Positions 8,062-17,405 are shown, numbered from the stretch's first letter. The stretch: DNA of 64,000 bases from an uncultured Bacteroidales bacterium (GCA_946405435.1 CAMJHF010000005.1:1-64000), one strand, 5' to 3'. Numbers and translations are program-made. The notes: generated by a model from the letters alone, not told the origin.

Positions 8062-8894
8062 TATCTAAGTACAGATTCAAGAGCGGCCCTGAACTCAGGC
8101 ATGGGGCAGTTGCTGTCACGCTCGACAATCAAAGTTTTAAGTCCGGCATAGGGCCGTATCTGCTCCTCGATATCCTCAAGCGGCCTGTCGGAGCCGAAAT
8201 ACGCGGGAGCGAAACAGTCCCAGAAACGCATCGAAAGCGACTTGGGCATGTGGAAAGTTTCTTCGATGAAGGCTTCCTTGCTGAGGTAACAGCACAGGTA
8301 CACCATGCCCACGTCGAACAGGTTGTATCCGTAGCAGAAGTCCCCCAGGTCTATGAAATAGCGCCGGTCCCCCACGAAAATTGCATTGCTGAACTGAAGG
8401 TCGCCGTGGATGGCGGTATCGGTGTCGGGGGCGTCGGAAATGAAAAGGCCGATCTTGTCCTTCTCCCGGGCGGAGAAGAAAGGGTTGGACTCCAGAAGCC
8501 TGTAGTAGCGGTCCTTGACGCATTCGAACTGCGAACGGTCCACATGGACGGAATGGAGCCGGCGGCACATGAGGGCGAATTCCTCTGCGTACTGCTGTAC
8601 CTTTTCAGGGGCATCGCCGGTGGCGCGGGAATAGGACTTCTTGCCCATGATGCGGCGGAAACGTATTCCGTAGCGGCCGTCCTGCGTCACCACATATTCT
8701 CCGGGTTCAGGAGAAGGAATGCCCAGGTCGTAGACCTTGCGGGCAAGCGTCATTTCATCCAGGGGCTGCTGGATCTTGCCGGGGAAATAGAGCTTGAGCA
8801 TGACCGAAGGGTCGGTCTTGTGATTGTAGCTTTCGCCGTTGAAGCCTCCGCCGGAAAGCACGTAGTCGTTAAGGTCAATCTTTATTGCTTCCAT
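8061..8894 (-). CDS. APH-fold phosphotransferase (TIGR02172-like)
   Basis: A 277-residue kinase-like protein of the aminoglycoside phosphotransferase/choline kinase fold. The catalytic loop is AIHGDLQFSNAIF (HGD-x4-N) and the metal-binding motif is FIDLGDFCYG; the N-lobe begins SGGGFNGESYNHK. It resembles the family I know as TIGR02172, of unknown substrate. It need not act on antibiotics. It overlaps the HD-hydrolase gene upstream by 20 bases and shares a TAATG with the phosphatase gene downstream, so it is made together with alarmone and partner-switch proteins. Its place there suggests a signalling kinase, which is inference. Confidence 0.8.
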   Translation of the reverse strand: MEAIKIDLNDYVLSGGGFNGESYNHKTDPSVMLKLYFPGKIQQPLDEMTLARKVYDLGIPSPEPGEYVVTQDGRYGIRFRRIMGKKSYSRATGDAPEKVQQYAEEFALMCRRLHSVHVDRSQFECVKDRYYRLLESNPFFSAREKDKIGLFISDAPDTDTAIHGDLQFSNAIFVGDRRYFIDLGDFCYGYNLFDVGMVYLCCYLSKEAFIEETFHMPKSLSMRFWDCFAPAYFGSDRPLEDIEEQIRPYAGLKTLIVERDSNCPMPEFRAALESVLR

Positions 8895-9468
8895 CGCCGA
8901 ATACTTGATTTATAAGACTTTGAAACTCATGGAACGCCGAGGTTCCCTCCAACTCCCGCAGCGAATCGGCAAGCCCCCTGTAGTGCCATTCGTGGTCTTT
9001 GGGGTCCTTGGCATGGAAGATGTTCCACAGTTTGTCCCCCAGCACGGCGTAGTCGCGGGCAATGGCGCGCATGTTGGAGAGTTTGTCTCCCAGCGCCACT
9101 ATCTTGGCATCCCTGGATGCCCTGGCAAGACGCACTATGGCCGCTTCCTTGCGGGCGTGCCAGCTGTCTTCCTCGCTCATGCCGGGCTGGAAAACATCGC
9201 TCTCGGAAGCCACTATCGATGCGATGCGGGCTCCGAACTCTTTCCTTATGTCCTCTACCGTCACGTCGGTATCCTCGACGGTGTCGTGAAGGGCGGCGGC
9301 GGCCAGGAGTTCCTGGTCGGGAGTTATCGTGGCCACGATCTCCATGGCCTCCATGGGGTGGACGATGTAAGGGAAACCCTTGCCCCGGCGCTCGGTGCCG
9401 GAGTGGGCCTTGACCGCGAACATGATGGCCCGGTCAAGGACAGTGGTATCGAGCGGTTTGTTAGCCAT
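8875..9468 (-). CDS. HD-domain protein, probable stand-alone (p)ppGpp hydrolase
   Basis: A 197-residue protein similar to the hydrolase domain of SpoT and to small alarmone hydrolases. Visible motifs are the His of AVKAHSGTERRGKGFPYIVH, HP, the HD of AAALHDTVEDTDVT with the adjacent ED pair, and a later ALGDKLSNMRAI block, which together form the Mn2+ site of this superfamily. It has no synthetase, TGS or ACT domain. The gene starts three bases after the stop of the synthetase gene, so the two halves of a RelA/SpoT enzyme are encoded as separate neighbouring proteins. The substrate may be (p)ppGpp or another 3'-pyrophosphorylated nucleotide. Confidence 0.85.
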   Translation of the reverse strand: MANKPLDTTVLDRAIMFAVKAHSGTERRGKGFPYIVHPMEAMEIVATITPDQELLAAAALHDTVEDTDVTVEDIRKEFGARIASIVASESDVFQPGMSEEDSWHARKEAAIVRLARASRDAKIVALGDKLSNMRAIARDYAVLGDKLWNIFHAKDPKDHEWHYRGLADSLRELEGTSAFHEFQSLINQVFGDGSNKD

Positions 9469-9471
9469 AAG

Positions 9472-10530
9472 TTATTGATTCATAAAGGGTAAATCAGACG
9501 CCATGCTCATCAGGTAGGAGGCCAGCGACTCGTGCGACTCGGAGGGGCCGTTGAGCGTGTCGAACATCATGCGGAGTCCGGAGATGCCGCCGCCTCGCTT
9601 GAGTATGCAGGCGATGCAGAGGTCCTGCGGGCCTGTGGAAGAAGATATGATGTCCAGGTCGGTCAGGCCGAGCTGGTAGGTGGCAATCTGGTATGCTCCG
9701 TCGGAGTACTCTTTGATGACGCGGCTCAACTCGCCGAGCGTCTTGATGCCCATGGCTTTGAATATAGGCAGGTAGGGCATCAGGGGGACTTCCTGGATCT
9801 CCGCCTGGTTGACCGAGGCTATGCGGCGGTTCAGGGCGCCGAAGGGTTCGAGCTCGAGATAGCTGCGGAAGGTATCGCCGTCCAGAGGGACCTCGTCCAG
9901 GTTGCCAGAGGCCACGAGAGCCCGCACGCGGCGTCTGTAGTCGGTGAGTTCGGTGCGGATGCGGCTGAACTCGTCGTCCACCAGCTCCAGCATCCCGGCC
10001 AGGCGGCTGAGGTTGCGGAGGTACTGTCTGGGAACCTCCACCCCGCTCTTGTATCCGGTATCGTGGTTCATGTTGGCCCAGGCGTGCTGCAGCACGGTAC
10101 GCATCTGTATCTCTACACGATACGGGAAGCCGGGAATGGCACAGATGTAGTGGAGCGACAGATAGCCGAAACTGTCGATTTCGTGCGCCTTGCGCTTGTC
10201 TACGGAATTTTCCCAGTCCACGTCGAACAGGCGTTCCACGGCCGAGGCTACCTTGTCTACGTCGTCTATGTAGAAGGTGATAACCCTCAGGCCGATTATG
10301 TCGGTTATGTCTGCAAGGCTGTGGTATTTGCCGCCTTTGAGTTCAAGCTTTCCGGCGAGCGACTCTTCGCCCTTCACCCTGTACTCGACGGACGCTACCA
10401 GCAGGCCGGCGTCGTCGAATGTCTTCCTGAGCAGTTCGTACACCTTCCGGGCCTGCTCCTCAAAGACGGGCAGGTTGTCCCGGTACTCTTGCAGTATCGC
10501 CTCGCAGTGTGCATCCAGATGAGCTTGCAT
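9472..10530 (-). CDS. Stand-alone RelA/SpoT-type (p)ppGpp synthetase with C-terminal extension
   Basis: A 352-residue protein whose first about 220 residues are a RelA_SpoT synthetase domain: EYRVKGEESLAGKLELKGGK supplies the basic ATP/GTP site, DITDIIGLRVITFY the metal Asp strand, and EIQMRTVLQHAWANMNHDTG the EIQxRT motif. The last about 120 residues (from roughly 230) are not a TGS/ACT regulator and may be a helical regulatory tail; I do not recognise it. Small synthetases are usually 200-250 residues, so this one is long. It is first in the five-gene operon; a -7 box lies 22 bases upstream. Confidence 0.88.
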   Translation of the reverse strand: MQAHLDAHCEAILQEYRDNLPVFEEQARKVYELLRKTFDDAGLLVASVEYRVKGEESLAGKLELKGGKYHSLADITDIIGLRVITFYIDDVDKVASAVERLFDVDWENSVDKRKAHEIDSFGYLSLHYICAIPGFPYRVEIQMRTVLQHAWANMNHDTGYKSGVEVPRQYLRNLSRLAGMLELVDDEFSRIRTELTDYRRRVRALVASGNLDEVPLDGDTFRSYLELEPFGALNRRIASVNQAEIQEVPLMPYLPIFKAMGIKTLGELSRVIKEYSDGAYQIATYQLGLTDLDIISSSTGPQDLCIACILKRGGGISGLRMMFDTLNGPSESHESLASYLMSMASDLPFMNQ

Positions 10531-10552
10531 AAACCTTTGACTGTCAATCTTA

Positions 10553-10560
10553 CAAATATA
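10553..10560 (-). promoter_or_regulatory. -7 box of the alarmone/partner-switch operon (TATATTTG)
   Basis: Exact TAnnTTTG match on the minus strand, 22 bases before the synthetase ATG at 10530, with a TTTG (complement at 10579-10582) 18 bases further upstream. It begins 12 bases after the ddh stop, so the operon has its own promoter despite following ddh closely. Confidence 0.6.
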
Positions 10561-10572
10561 AGAATTATTTGC

Positions 10573-11472
10573 TTATACCAAAGCCCTCACGAGCTGCTCC
10601 CTGTCGCCCTCGAGCATGTCTATGACGGGGATTTCTATCATGGTATAGCACCCCGGCCTCTGGCGCACGGCGGCACGCGCGGCCATGACCAGCACCTGTC
10701 CTGTGAGGGCGGGGTTGTTGATCTTCATGTTGAACTCGAGCAGCTGGTTGTGGGTTGCGCCGGAGACTCCCTTGCGCACCAGGTTGACGCCATGTCCCAT
10801 ATCGTTCAGGGCATCAATGCCATCTACCGGAATCACGTGGGTTTCATCGTGGCTGAAATAAGGGTCGGCAAGAATGGCTTTCTCAACAGCTGATGCGTCG
10901 GCGCCGGGTTCCAGTTCCACATACACCATGCGGCGGTGCAGGCCGGTGCCGATGGGAATGGTTACGCTCAAAGCGTCACGGACTCCCGCGATGGCCTTCG
11001 CCGCCACCGAATGTCCCATGGAACGGCCCGGGCCGAAATTCGTATAGCTGATGCCCTTGGGGGCGAGGCCCTGCATGAGGGCGCGCACCACGGAATCGCT
11101 GCCCGGGTCCCAGCCAGCGGAAATCACGCTGACAGCTCCGGACTGCGACGCAGCCTCTCCGAGCGTTGAACGGAGGGCGCAAATATCGGTGTGGATATCA
11201 AAACTGTCCACCGTGCTTATGCCCATGGCAAGATACTTCAGGGCAGTTTCTTGCACCTTCCGGGAAGGGACCGCCAGGATGGCCACGTCCACATACCCCA
11301 GGGCGCTGATGTCACTTACCACCTTGCGGCCCGACAGTTCGGGATGCTCGCCGGCGGCGGGATCTCTGCGGACTATGCCCGCACATTCCATATCGGAGGC
11401 GGCATCTACTGCCTCCAGGGCGAAACGGCCGATATTGCCGTAGCCAACAATTGCAACTTTTATCTTGTCCAT
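10573..11472 (-). CDS. ddh: meso-diaminopimelate D-dehydrogenase
   Basis: A 299-residue NADP-dependent enzyme that interconverts tetrahydrodipicolinate and meso-diaminopimelate in lysine and peptidoglycan biosynthesis. The Rossmann start is VAIVGYGNIGRFALEAV, and SAGWDPGSDSVVRALMQGLA, GPGRSMGHSVAAK and HGVNLVRKGVSGATHNQLLE are the substrate-binding blocks of the family. I start it at MDKIKVAIVG (11472); the frame is open 30 codons further upstream but that part lies inside tsaD. It follows tsaD by four bases and is probably cotranscribed with it. Confidence 0.93.
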   Translation of the reverse strand: MDKIKVAIVGYGNIGRFALEAVDAASDMECAGIVRRDPAAGEHPELSGRKVVSDISALGYVDVAILAVPSRKVQETALKYLAMGISTVDSFDIHTDICALRSTLGEAASQSGAVSVISAGWDPGSDSVVRALMQGLAPKGISYTNFGPGRSMGHSVAAKAIAGVRDALSVTIPIGTGLHRRMVYVELEPGADASAVEKAILADPYFSHDETHVIPVDGIDALNDMGHGVNLVRKGVSGATHNQLLEFNMKINNPALTGQVLVMAARAAVRQRPGCYTMIEIPVIDMLEGDREQLVRALV

Positions 11473-11476
11473 ATAA

Positions 11477-12499
11477 TTAAAATTCAGAAAGCCTGGACAC
11501 CGGCGCCACATCCAGGGACGTGCGCTCGCCTGCAAGATAATGATAATATCCGGCAATGGCAATCATGGCGGCGTTGTCGGTGGTGAACTTAAACTCCGGA
11601 AGGAAAGTCCGCCAACCCCTTTTGCGCCCTTCGGCCTCCACGCGCTGGCGCAGGCCGCTGTTGGCGCTTACCCCGCCGCCGATCGCTATGTCCTTGATGC
11701 CTGTCTGGCGGGCTGCCTTGATCAGCTTGTCCATAAGGATGTCGATGAGCGTCTTCTGGAAAGAAGCGCAGATGTCCTCCTTGTTCTTCTCCATGAAGTC
11801 GGGATCTTCCGCGATGCGGTCGCGGACAAAATACAGGAGCGAGGTCTTGACTCCGCTGAAAGAATAATCAAGTCCCGGCACATGGGGTTTTGCAAACTTG
11901 AAGCGCGCGGGGTCCCCTTCTTTGGCGAGGCGGTCGATTACCGGCCCGCCGGGATAACCCAGGCCCATCATTTTGGAACATTTGTCGAAAGCTTCCCCTA
12001 CAGCATCATCTATAGTCTGGCCGAGGATTGTGTACTCCAGGGGGCTGTCAACCCTTACTATCTGGGAGTTGCCGCCGCTGACCAGAAGGCACAGATACGG
12101 GAAGGCGGGCTCCCGGACCTCCTTGCCCTCCTGTCTCACAAATCCGGCCAGAAGATGCCCCTGAAGGTGGTTGACCATGATGATCGGGACGTCCAGGGCA
12201 AGGCCTAACGCCTTGGCGAAAGATGTTCCGACAAGCAGCGAACCCAGCAATCCCGGCCCCCGCGTAAAAGCGATTGCATCAAGCTCCTGAGGGCTCACTC
12301 CGGCCCTGGCAAGGGCCTGGCTTACAACAGGTACTATATTGAGTTCGTGGGCGCGGGATGCAAGTTCGGGGACCACACCCCCGTAAGCCTTGTGGACATC
12401 CTGCGACGCTATAACGTTGGACAACAGCCAGCCGTCGCGGATAACGGCGGCGGAGGTGTCGTCACATGAAGATTCTATGCCAAGTATTATATCGGACAT
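11477..12499 (-). CDS. tsaD: tRNA N6-adenosine threonylcarbamoyltransferase
   Basis: A 340-residue Kae1/TsaD protein that transfers the threonylcarbamoyl group to A37 of ANN-decoding tRNAs. The N-terminus IILGIESSCDDTSAAVI is diagnostic; MVNHLQGHLLAG holds the metal-binding HxxxH, and SGGNSQIVRVDS and GGVSANSGLRQR are ATPase-fold motifs. The gene is divergent from tamB-folB-mtaB; MtaB modifies the same nucleotide further. Confidence 0.97.
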   Translation of the reverse strand: MSDIILGIESSCDDTSAAVIRDGWLLSNVIASQDVHKAYGGVVPELASRAHELNIVPVVSQALARAGVSPQELDAIAFTRGPGLLGSLLVGTSFAKALGLALDVPIIMVNHLQGHLLAGFVRQEGKEVREPAFPYLCLLVSGGNSQIVRVDSPLEYTILGQTIDDAVGEAFDKCSKMMGLGYPGGPVIDRLAKEGDPARFKFAKPHVPGLDYSFSGVKTSLLYFVRDRIAEDPDFMEKNKEDICASFQKTLIDILMDKLIKAARQTGIKDIAIGGGVSANSGLRQRVEAEGRKRGWRTFLPEFKFTTDNAAMIAIAGYYHYLAGERTSLDVAPVSRLSEF

Positions 12500-12521
12500 A
12501 CAAAACGACTTTGTGCGACCG

Positions 12522-12549
12522 CAAATTTAACAATTATTTACTAAATTTG
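12522..12549. promoter_or_regulatory. Back-to-back -7 boxes of tsaD (minus) and the tamB operon (plus)
   Basis: TAAATTTG occurs on the minus strand at 12529-12522 (22 bases before the tsaD ATG) and on the plus strand at 12542-12549. The two boxes are 12 bases apart, so the divergent promoters overlap and may exclude each other. Confidence 0.55.
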
Positions 12550-12621
12550 TAGGTTTAAAAAGTATTAGACATCGGCAGGAAAAGATACATAGCGGCACGC
12601 ATCGCCGGTCTGGCGCTCATT

Positions 12622-15600
12622 TTGTTCTTGGGCGGCGCACTCGCGCTGCAGATGCCTTCTGTGCAGACAGCCCTGGCAAGGTTTGCCGTTTCCAAACTCC
12701 AGAAATCCCTGGACGGAGACCTGGAGATAGGGGCGCTGCGTATCATGCCGTTCAATACCGTAGTGCTTGACGACGTGTCCATCGTGGACCGCCATCCGGT
12801 GGCGGAAGGCACCGACACCCTTGCCAGGATAGGCCATCTTTCGGCCACCTTATCCCTTCGCAACCTGTTCAGGAAGAAAGGTTTGGAGCTGGGCAAGGTA
12901 CAGATAGACGACGCCTTCTTCCAGCTGGTATCCAGCCCCGACTCGGTCTATTCATCCAACATAGCCCGCATATTCCGGCTCAAGCCGAACCCGGACGCCA
13001 AGATGTCCTTGGACAGCCTGTTCAACATCCACCGGGTTGATATCCGCAACGCCCGCTACAAGATGCTCAACACATCTTCGACCGCTACATACAGGGGGCA
13101 TGGAATCAATTACGCCGACATGGACATCACCGTCAATGCCAAGGCCCACGACGTTTCGTTCAGCGGCGGGCGCTGCCGTGCCTCGGTGGACCACCTTGAC
13201 GCCAAGGAAAAATGCGGATTCGAACTCTACGACGCCAGCGGAACCTGCTGCGTGGGCATGGGCAAGACCATCGTGGACAATCTGCACCTGGTCGACAACG
13301 GCGGCAGCGACACGCATTTCAGCAAGGTAGTGCTCAGCTATGAGGACACTTCCGCCTGGTCCGACTTCGTAAACGCAGTGGACCTGGACGTCACAATCGC
13401 TCCTTCGCGCCTGGTCCTGCACTCACTTAGCGGCTACAGCGGAGGCACTTTCTGGGGCAACCATTTCACCGCCGACATCAGCGGAGGGCACTTCAAGGGA
13501 ACCGTCAGCGACTTCAGGATCAGCGACTTCAGCTTCACCAATCCATCCTCGGACGTCAGCGGAACGGTCAACGGCACCTGCAGCGGCATTCCCGACACTC
13601 CCAACATGCGGGTGGACGCCACCCTGTCCGACGTAGGCTTCTCGGTAGAAGGCCTGGAAGCTGCGCTCTCGCAGATGGGCGCCAAGGTCGACCTCCCCCC
13701 GCTCGCCAAAGGCACGCACTTCACCATGAACGGAAAGCTCAGCGGCCTGCTCAACGACTGCAAGGGCCGCTTTGCCCTGAACTCCAACCTTGGCAGCCTC
13801 ACCGCAGACGCCGGCGTCCGCCACCTGACGGACCAGAATAAGGAAACCGTCATCCACGCCAACCTGGCCACCAACTCCTTCGACGTAGGCAAATTCCTCG
13901 GCAACGAAGCGATGGGTCCCTGCGACCTCACGGCACGCCTGCACGCCGGCCTTGGCAAATCTGGAATAAATGCCAGGGTAGAAGACCTCAACATATCCAG
14001 ATTCAATCTCCTGGGCTACGACTACAGCGGCATCGGTCTGAAGGGCACGTTCGACGGCAACGTGATAAAAGCCGATTTCAACAGCGGCGACCCCAACGCC
14101 CTCATCTCGCTCAACACCGACCTGGACATCAAGAAGCTCAAAGGACGGATAGGCGCACGCCTGGAGAATGTAGACCTCGCAGCCCTGGGGCTTGACAAGA
14201 GGGGCGGTGCATCCAGGCTTTCATGCACCGTGTCCGCCGAGCAAGGACTGGAGGAGGACGCACCGGCACGTATTTTCCTCAACGACACCCGCCTTGTCAA
14301 CGACAACGGCACCCACAACCTCGGCGACATCCAGATAGAGGCGAGGACAGCCGAGGAAGGACTGACGCTGCTGCTCAACTCGGACTGCATAGACATCAAG
14401 TACTTCGGCACCTCGGATTTCGCCGCCCTGGCCAAGGACGCCAAAAAGGTGACGCTGGACACCGCCTTCCCCGACTACTTCGGTCCCGGCGCCGGCGGTT
14501 CCGGGTCGGAGGCCACCCTTAGCGCCGTCGTCCACGACGCCTCTCCCCTGCTCGACTACCTCATGCCCGGGCTCAAAGTCGCCCGCGGCACCACGGCCAA
14601 CATAAACCTCGAAAGCGACGGCCGCCTGCTTGGTTACATCAGCACACCGTCCGTCTCATTCAACGGACTGGGGGCGGAATACATGAACCTGGCCCTGGAT
14701 AACAAGGACGGCCTGCTCGACCTCACCCTGAATACCGACCGCCTGAAAATCAACAATATGAGCTTCGACAACGCCCAGTTCGCCGCCGAAGCCCAAGGCG
14801 ACAGGGCCAGACTGGAACTGACCTACGAAGGCTCCAACCTGCTGGGCAGGGGCAGCGAGCTCAACATCGAGGCCGGACTGCGCAAAGACGACGCCGGCAA
14901 GCCGGAAATAGAAGTTCTCACTCTTCCCTCGTGGCTTACGGTAAGGGAGAACGTGTGGGAACTGTCGAAGTCCCGCATCCTGCTAAGCAACGGTGACATA
15001 CAGGTAGATGGTTTCAACCTTCAGAGCGACTCGCAGAGCATAGCGCTGAACGGCCGGATAAGCGGCACCGAGCACACCACCATGCATGCGATACTGGACA
15101 ACCTGGACCTTGGAATAGTGGACGACTTCATGCCCGACGGAGGCCTCAAACTGGCTGGAATCCTGGACGGAGAAGCATCTATAATCTCCCCCCTGCCTGC
15201 AGAGTTCGGACTCGGCGCCAACCTTACCCTCGACAATTTCGAGCTGTGGGGCCGCCCTGCAGGCGACATTCATCTGGTCAGCTTCTGGGATGACGAGGCC
15301 AAGCGCATAAACGCCAAGCTGGACAACACCTATGGCGAGCAGAATGTCCTGCACGCCGTCGGAAGCTACGGCGTAAAGGATTCGTCCCTGGGCGCCACGC
15401 TTACCCTGGACGGCTTCGACACCGAAATCGCCGCACCCATGCTCAAATCCGTGCTGTCCGAGCTGGACGGCAAGCTTTACGGAACGATAAAAGCCCAGGG
15501 TCCCCTGGACAAACTGAAGTTCGAAAGCGAGGGCGTCAGGCTCTCCGACCTCCAGACGAGGATAGCCTACACCAACGTGCTGTACACACTCAACGGAACA

Positions 15601-17052
15601 TTGGGGCTTGACGGCAACGGCGCCAGTTTCAATGGAATAGGCGTCAAGGATGAATATGGAGGCCTGGGAGTCCTGAACGGAAGGCTGGACTTCAAGGACT
15701 TGAAGGATTTCCGGCTCGACGCAGCCCTGGACGCCCACAAGCTCAAGGCCATCGACATCCCGGTCAAGGGCAGTTCCGCCCTGTACGGAGACCTTTCAGT
15801 CACCGGAACAGGACGGGTGCGTGGACCCTTCGACGCCCTGCGCATCGACGCCGACCTGGCAACTGCCGGCCCCGGCAACGTAAACGTGCCTATTCCCTCA
15901 ACCAGCGCCGCAGCCAGCAGCGACCTGCTCACATTCGTAACTCCCGAGGCCGGTGAGGACGCTCCTGAAAGCCTGGCGCCCACAAAGGCTCCAAAGCCCT
16001 CCGGCAAACTTGCGATACATGCCAAGATGGACATCTCTTCGGAAGTGACGGCCAATGTCGAGATAGACAAAGAATCCGGCCACGTACTCACCGCGGGAGG
16101 CAGCGGATCGGTCACCATGGACCTCGACACGTCCAAAAGCGACCTGCAGCTGAAGGGCGACTACACCATACACCGGGGAAAGTACCTCTTCAACATCCCC
16201 GGAATAGTGAGCAAGGAATTCGAAATCAAGGACGGAAGTTCCCTCAAGATGGTCGGCAACATCATGGAGAGCACCCTCAACATAGACGCGGTGCACAACG
16301 TCAAGACTTCCCTTTCCACGCTGGTCGCGGATTCCACTTCGGTATCTACCAGGCGCAACGTGGAATGCGGGCTCAAGATAGGCGGCAAACTCAAGAATCC
16401 TGAGGTCTCCTTCAACATCAACGTGCCCGACCTCGAACCCGGAAGCAAGATGCAGGTGGATGCCGCACTCAACACCAACGACAAGATCCAGAAGCAGTTC
16501 GTGGCCCTGCTGCTGTTCGGCACCTTCCTCCCGGCCGAAAGCGCTGGAGTCGTGAACGGCACCAACATGCTCTTCGCCAACGTGGGCGAAATCGTGTCGG
16601 GCCAGCTGAACAACATACTGCAGAAGCTGGAGATTCCTCTCGACTTTGGATTCGGCTACCAGCAGGACAACGGGGGAACCGACCTTTTCGACGTGGCGGT
16701 GTCCACCCAGCTGTTCAACAACCGCATAGTGGTCAACGGTTCCGTAGGCAACCGCAAATACAGCACTTCAACCAGCGCCTATGGCGATGTGGTTGGAGAC
16801 CTGGATATCGGCTACAAGGTTCTCCCGAGCGGAGAGTTGATGATAAAGCTGTTCTCGCACTCGGCCGATGAATACACCAGCAGCCTCGACTACTCGCAGC
16901 GCAACGGCGTAGGAATCTCTTATCAAAAAGAGTTCGACAGCATCATAACCCAGATACGCCAGATGTTCATGAGCAAGCGGCGCAAGGCCCAGGAGGCCCT
17001 TATAGAGGCCGAGAAGAAGAAGGCCAGGAAGATAATCCATATAAGCGAATGA
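12622..17052 (+). CDS. Translocation/assembly module TamB-like inner membrane protein
   Basis: A very long protein (at least 1476 residues) with an N-terminal membrane anchor, a long periplasmic run of repeating beta structure and a C-terminal DUF490/TamB domain (about residues 1150-1440; LQLKGDYTIHRGKYLFNIPG, then LLLFGTFLP). TamB-like proteins bridge inner and outer membranes and move lipid or help assemble outer-membrane proteins. The start is unclear: the frame is open from 12559 with no ATG or GTG. The TTG at 12622 would cut off the basic part of the anchor (RKRYIAARIAGLALIL), which looks real, so translation may begin at a rare codon such as ATC 12571 or ATA 12589. The stop overlaps the folB ATG (ATGA). 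Confidence 0.88.
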   Translation: MFLGGALALQMPSVQTALARFAVSKLQKSLDGDLEIGALRIMPFNTVVLDDVSIVDRHPVAEGTDTLARIGHLSATLSLRNLFRKKGLELGKVQIDDAFFQLVSSPDSVYSSNIARIFRLKPNPDAKMSLDSLFNIHRVDIRNARYKMLNTSSTATYRGHGINYADMDITVNAKAHDVSFSGGRCRASVDHLDAKEKCGFELYDASGTCCVGMGKTIVDNLHLVDNGGSDTHFSKVVLSYEDTSAWSDFVNAVDLDVTIAPSRLVLHSLSGYSGGTFWGNHFTADISGGHFKGTVSDFRISDFSFTNPSSDVSGTVNGTCSGIPDTPNMRVDATLSDVGFSVEGLEAALSQMGAKVDLPPLAKGTHFTMNGKLSGLLNDCKGRFALNSNLGSLTADAGVRHLTDQNKETVIHANLATNSFDVGKFLGNEAMGPCDLTARLHAGLGKSGINARVEDLNISRFNLLGYDYSGIGLKGTFDGNVIKADFNSGDPNALISLNTDLDIKKLKGRIGARLENVDLAALGLDKRGGASRLSCTVSAEQGLEEDAPARIFLNDTRLVNDNGTHNLGDIQIEARTAEEGLTLLLNSDCIDIKYFGTSDFAALAKDAKKVTLDTAFPDYFGPGAGGSGSEATLSAVVHDASPLLDYLMPGLKVARGTTANINLESDGRLLGYISTPSVSFNGLGAEYMNLALDNKDGLLDLTLNTDRLKINNMSFDNAQFAAEAQGDRARLELTYEGSNLLGRGSELNIEAGLRKDDAGKPEIEVLTLPSWLTVRENVWELSKSRILLSNGDIQVDGFNLQSDSQSIALNGRISGTEHTTMHAILDNLDLGIVDDFMPDGGLKLAGILDGEASIISPLPAEFGLGANLTLDNFELWGRPAGDIHLVSFWDDEAKRINAKLDNTYGEQNVLHAVGSYGVKDSSLGATLTLDGFDTEIAAPMLKSVLSELDGKLYGTIKAQGPLDKLKFESEGVRLSDLQTRIAYTNVLYTLNGTLGLDGNGASFNGIGVKDEYGGLGVLNGRLDFKDLKDFRLDAALDAHKLKAIDIPVKGSSALYGDLSVTGTGRVRGPFDALRIDADLATAGPGNVNVPIPSTSAAASSDLLTFVTPEAGEDAPESLAPTKAPKPSGKLAIHAKMDISSEVTANVEIDKESGHVLTAGGSGSVTMDLDTSKSDLQLKGDYTIHRGKYLFNIPGIVSKEFEIKDGSSLKMVGNIMESTLNIDAVHNVKTSLSTLVADSTSVSTRRNVECGLKIGGKLKNPEVSFNINVPDLEPGSKMQVDAALNTNDKIQKQFVALLLFGTFLPAESAGVVNGTNMLFANVGEIVSGQLNNILQKLEIPLDFGFGYQQDNGGTDLFDVAVSTQLFNNRIVVNGSVGNRKYSTSTSAYGDVVGDLDIGYKVLPSGELMIKLFSHSADEYTSSLDYSQRNGVGISYQKEFDSIITQIRQMFMSKRRKAQEALIEAEKKKARKIIHISE

Positions 17053-17405
17053 TGAAAGGATGGATAGAACTTAGCGGCATGCGCTTCTACGCCTATCACG
17101 GCTGTCTTGAAAGCGAGCGCATCGGAGGCAATGAATTCACAGTGGACTTCCGCTGCCCCGTCTCCCCTTCCCGGGCGGCGGAAAGCGACTCTCTGGAAGA
17201 CACGCTGGACTACAGCCGCGTGTACGGAGTCATCGCCGGGCAGATGAAAGAGCCGTGCAACCTGCTCGAAACCGTGGCTTGCCGCATCGCCGCCAGCCTC
17301 GAGAAGGAGTTTCCGCAGCTCGAGCACTTTGATCTTACAGTATCTAAAAAGAATCCTCCTGTGGGAGGCGAATGTGAATGGGCACGTGTGAGCATATCAA
17401 AATAG
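17049..17405 (+). CDS. folB: Dihydroneopterin aldolase
   Basis: A 118-residue FolB, the folate-pathway enzyme that cleaves 7,8-dihydroneopterin to 6-hydroxymethyl-dihydropterin. FYAYHGCLESERIGGNEFTV holds the conserved YHG, DTLDYSRVYGVI the active-site Tyr block, LLETVACRIAASL the conserved Glu, and VSKKNPPVGGECEWA the conserved Lys-x-x-P-P. Translation is coupled to tamB by ATGA; a second ATG is at 17052. Confidence 0.93.
   Translation: MMKGWIELSGMRFYAYHGCLESERIGGNEFTVDFRCPVSPSRAAESDSLEDTLDYSRVYGVIAGQMKEPCNLLETVACRIAASLEKEFPQLEHFDLTVSKKNPPVGGECEWARVSISK

Noticed and set aside
8061..8894. Aminoglycoside resistance gene
   Set aside because: The APH fold is shared by many kinases; sequence and operon context point to a signalling or metabolic role rather than a resistance enzyme.
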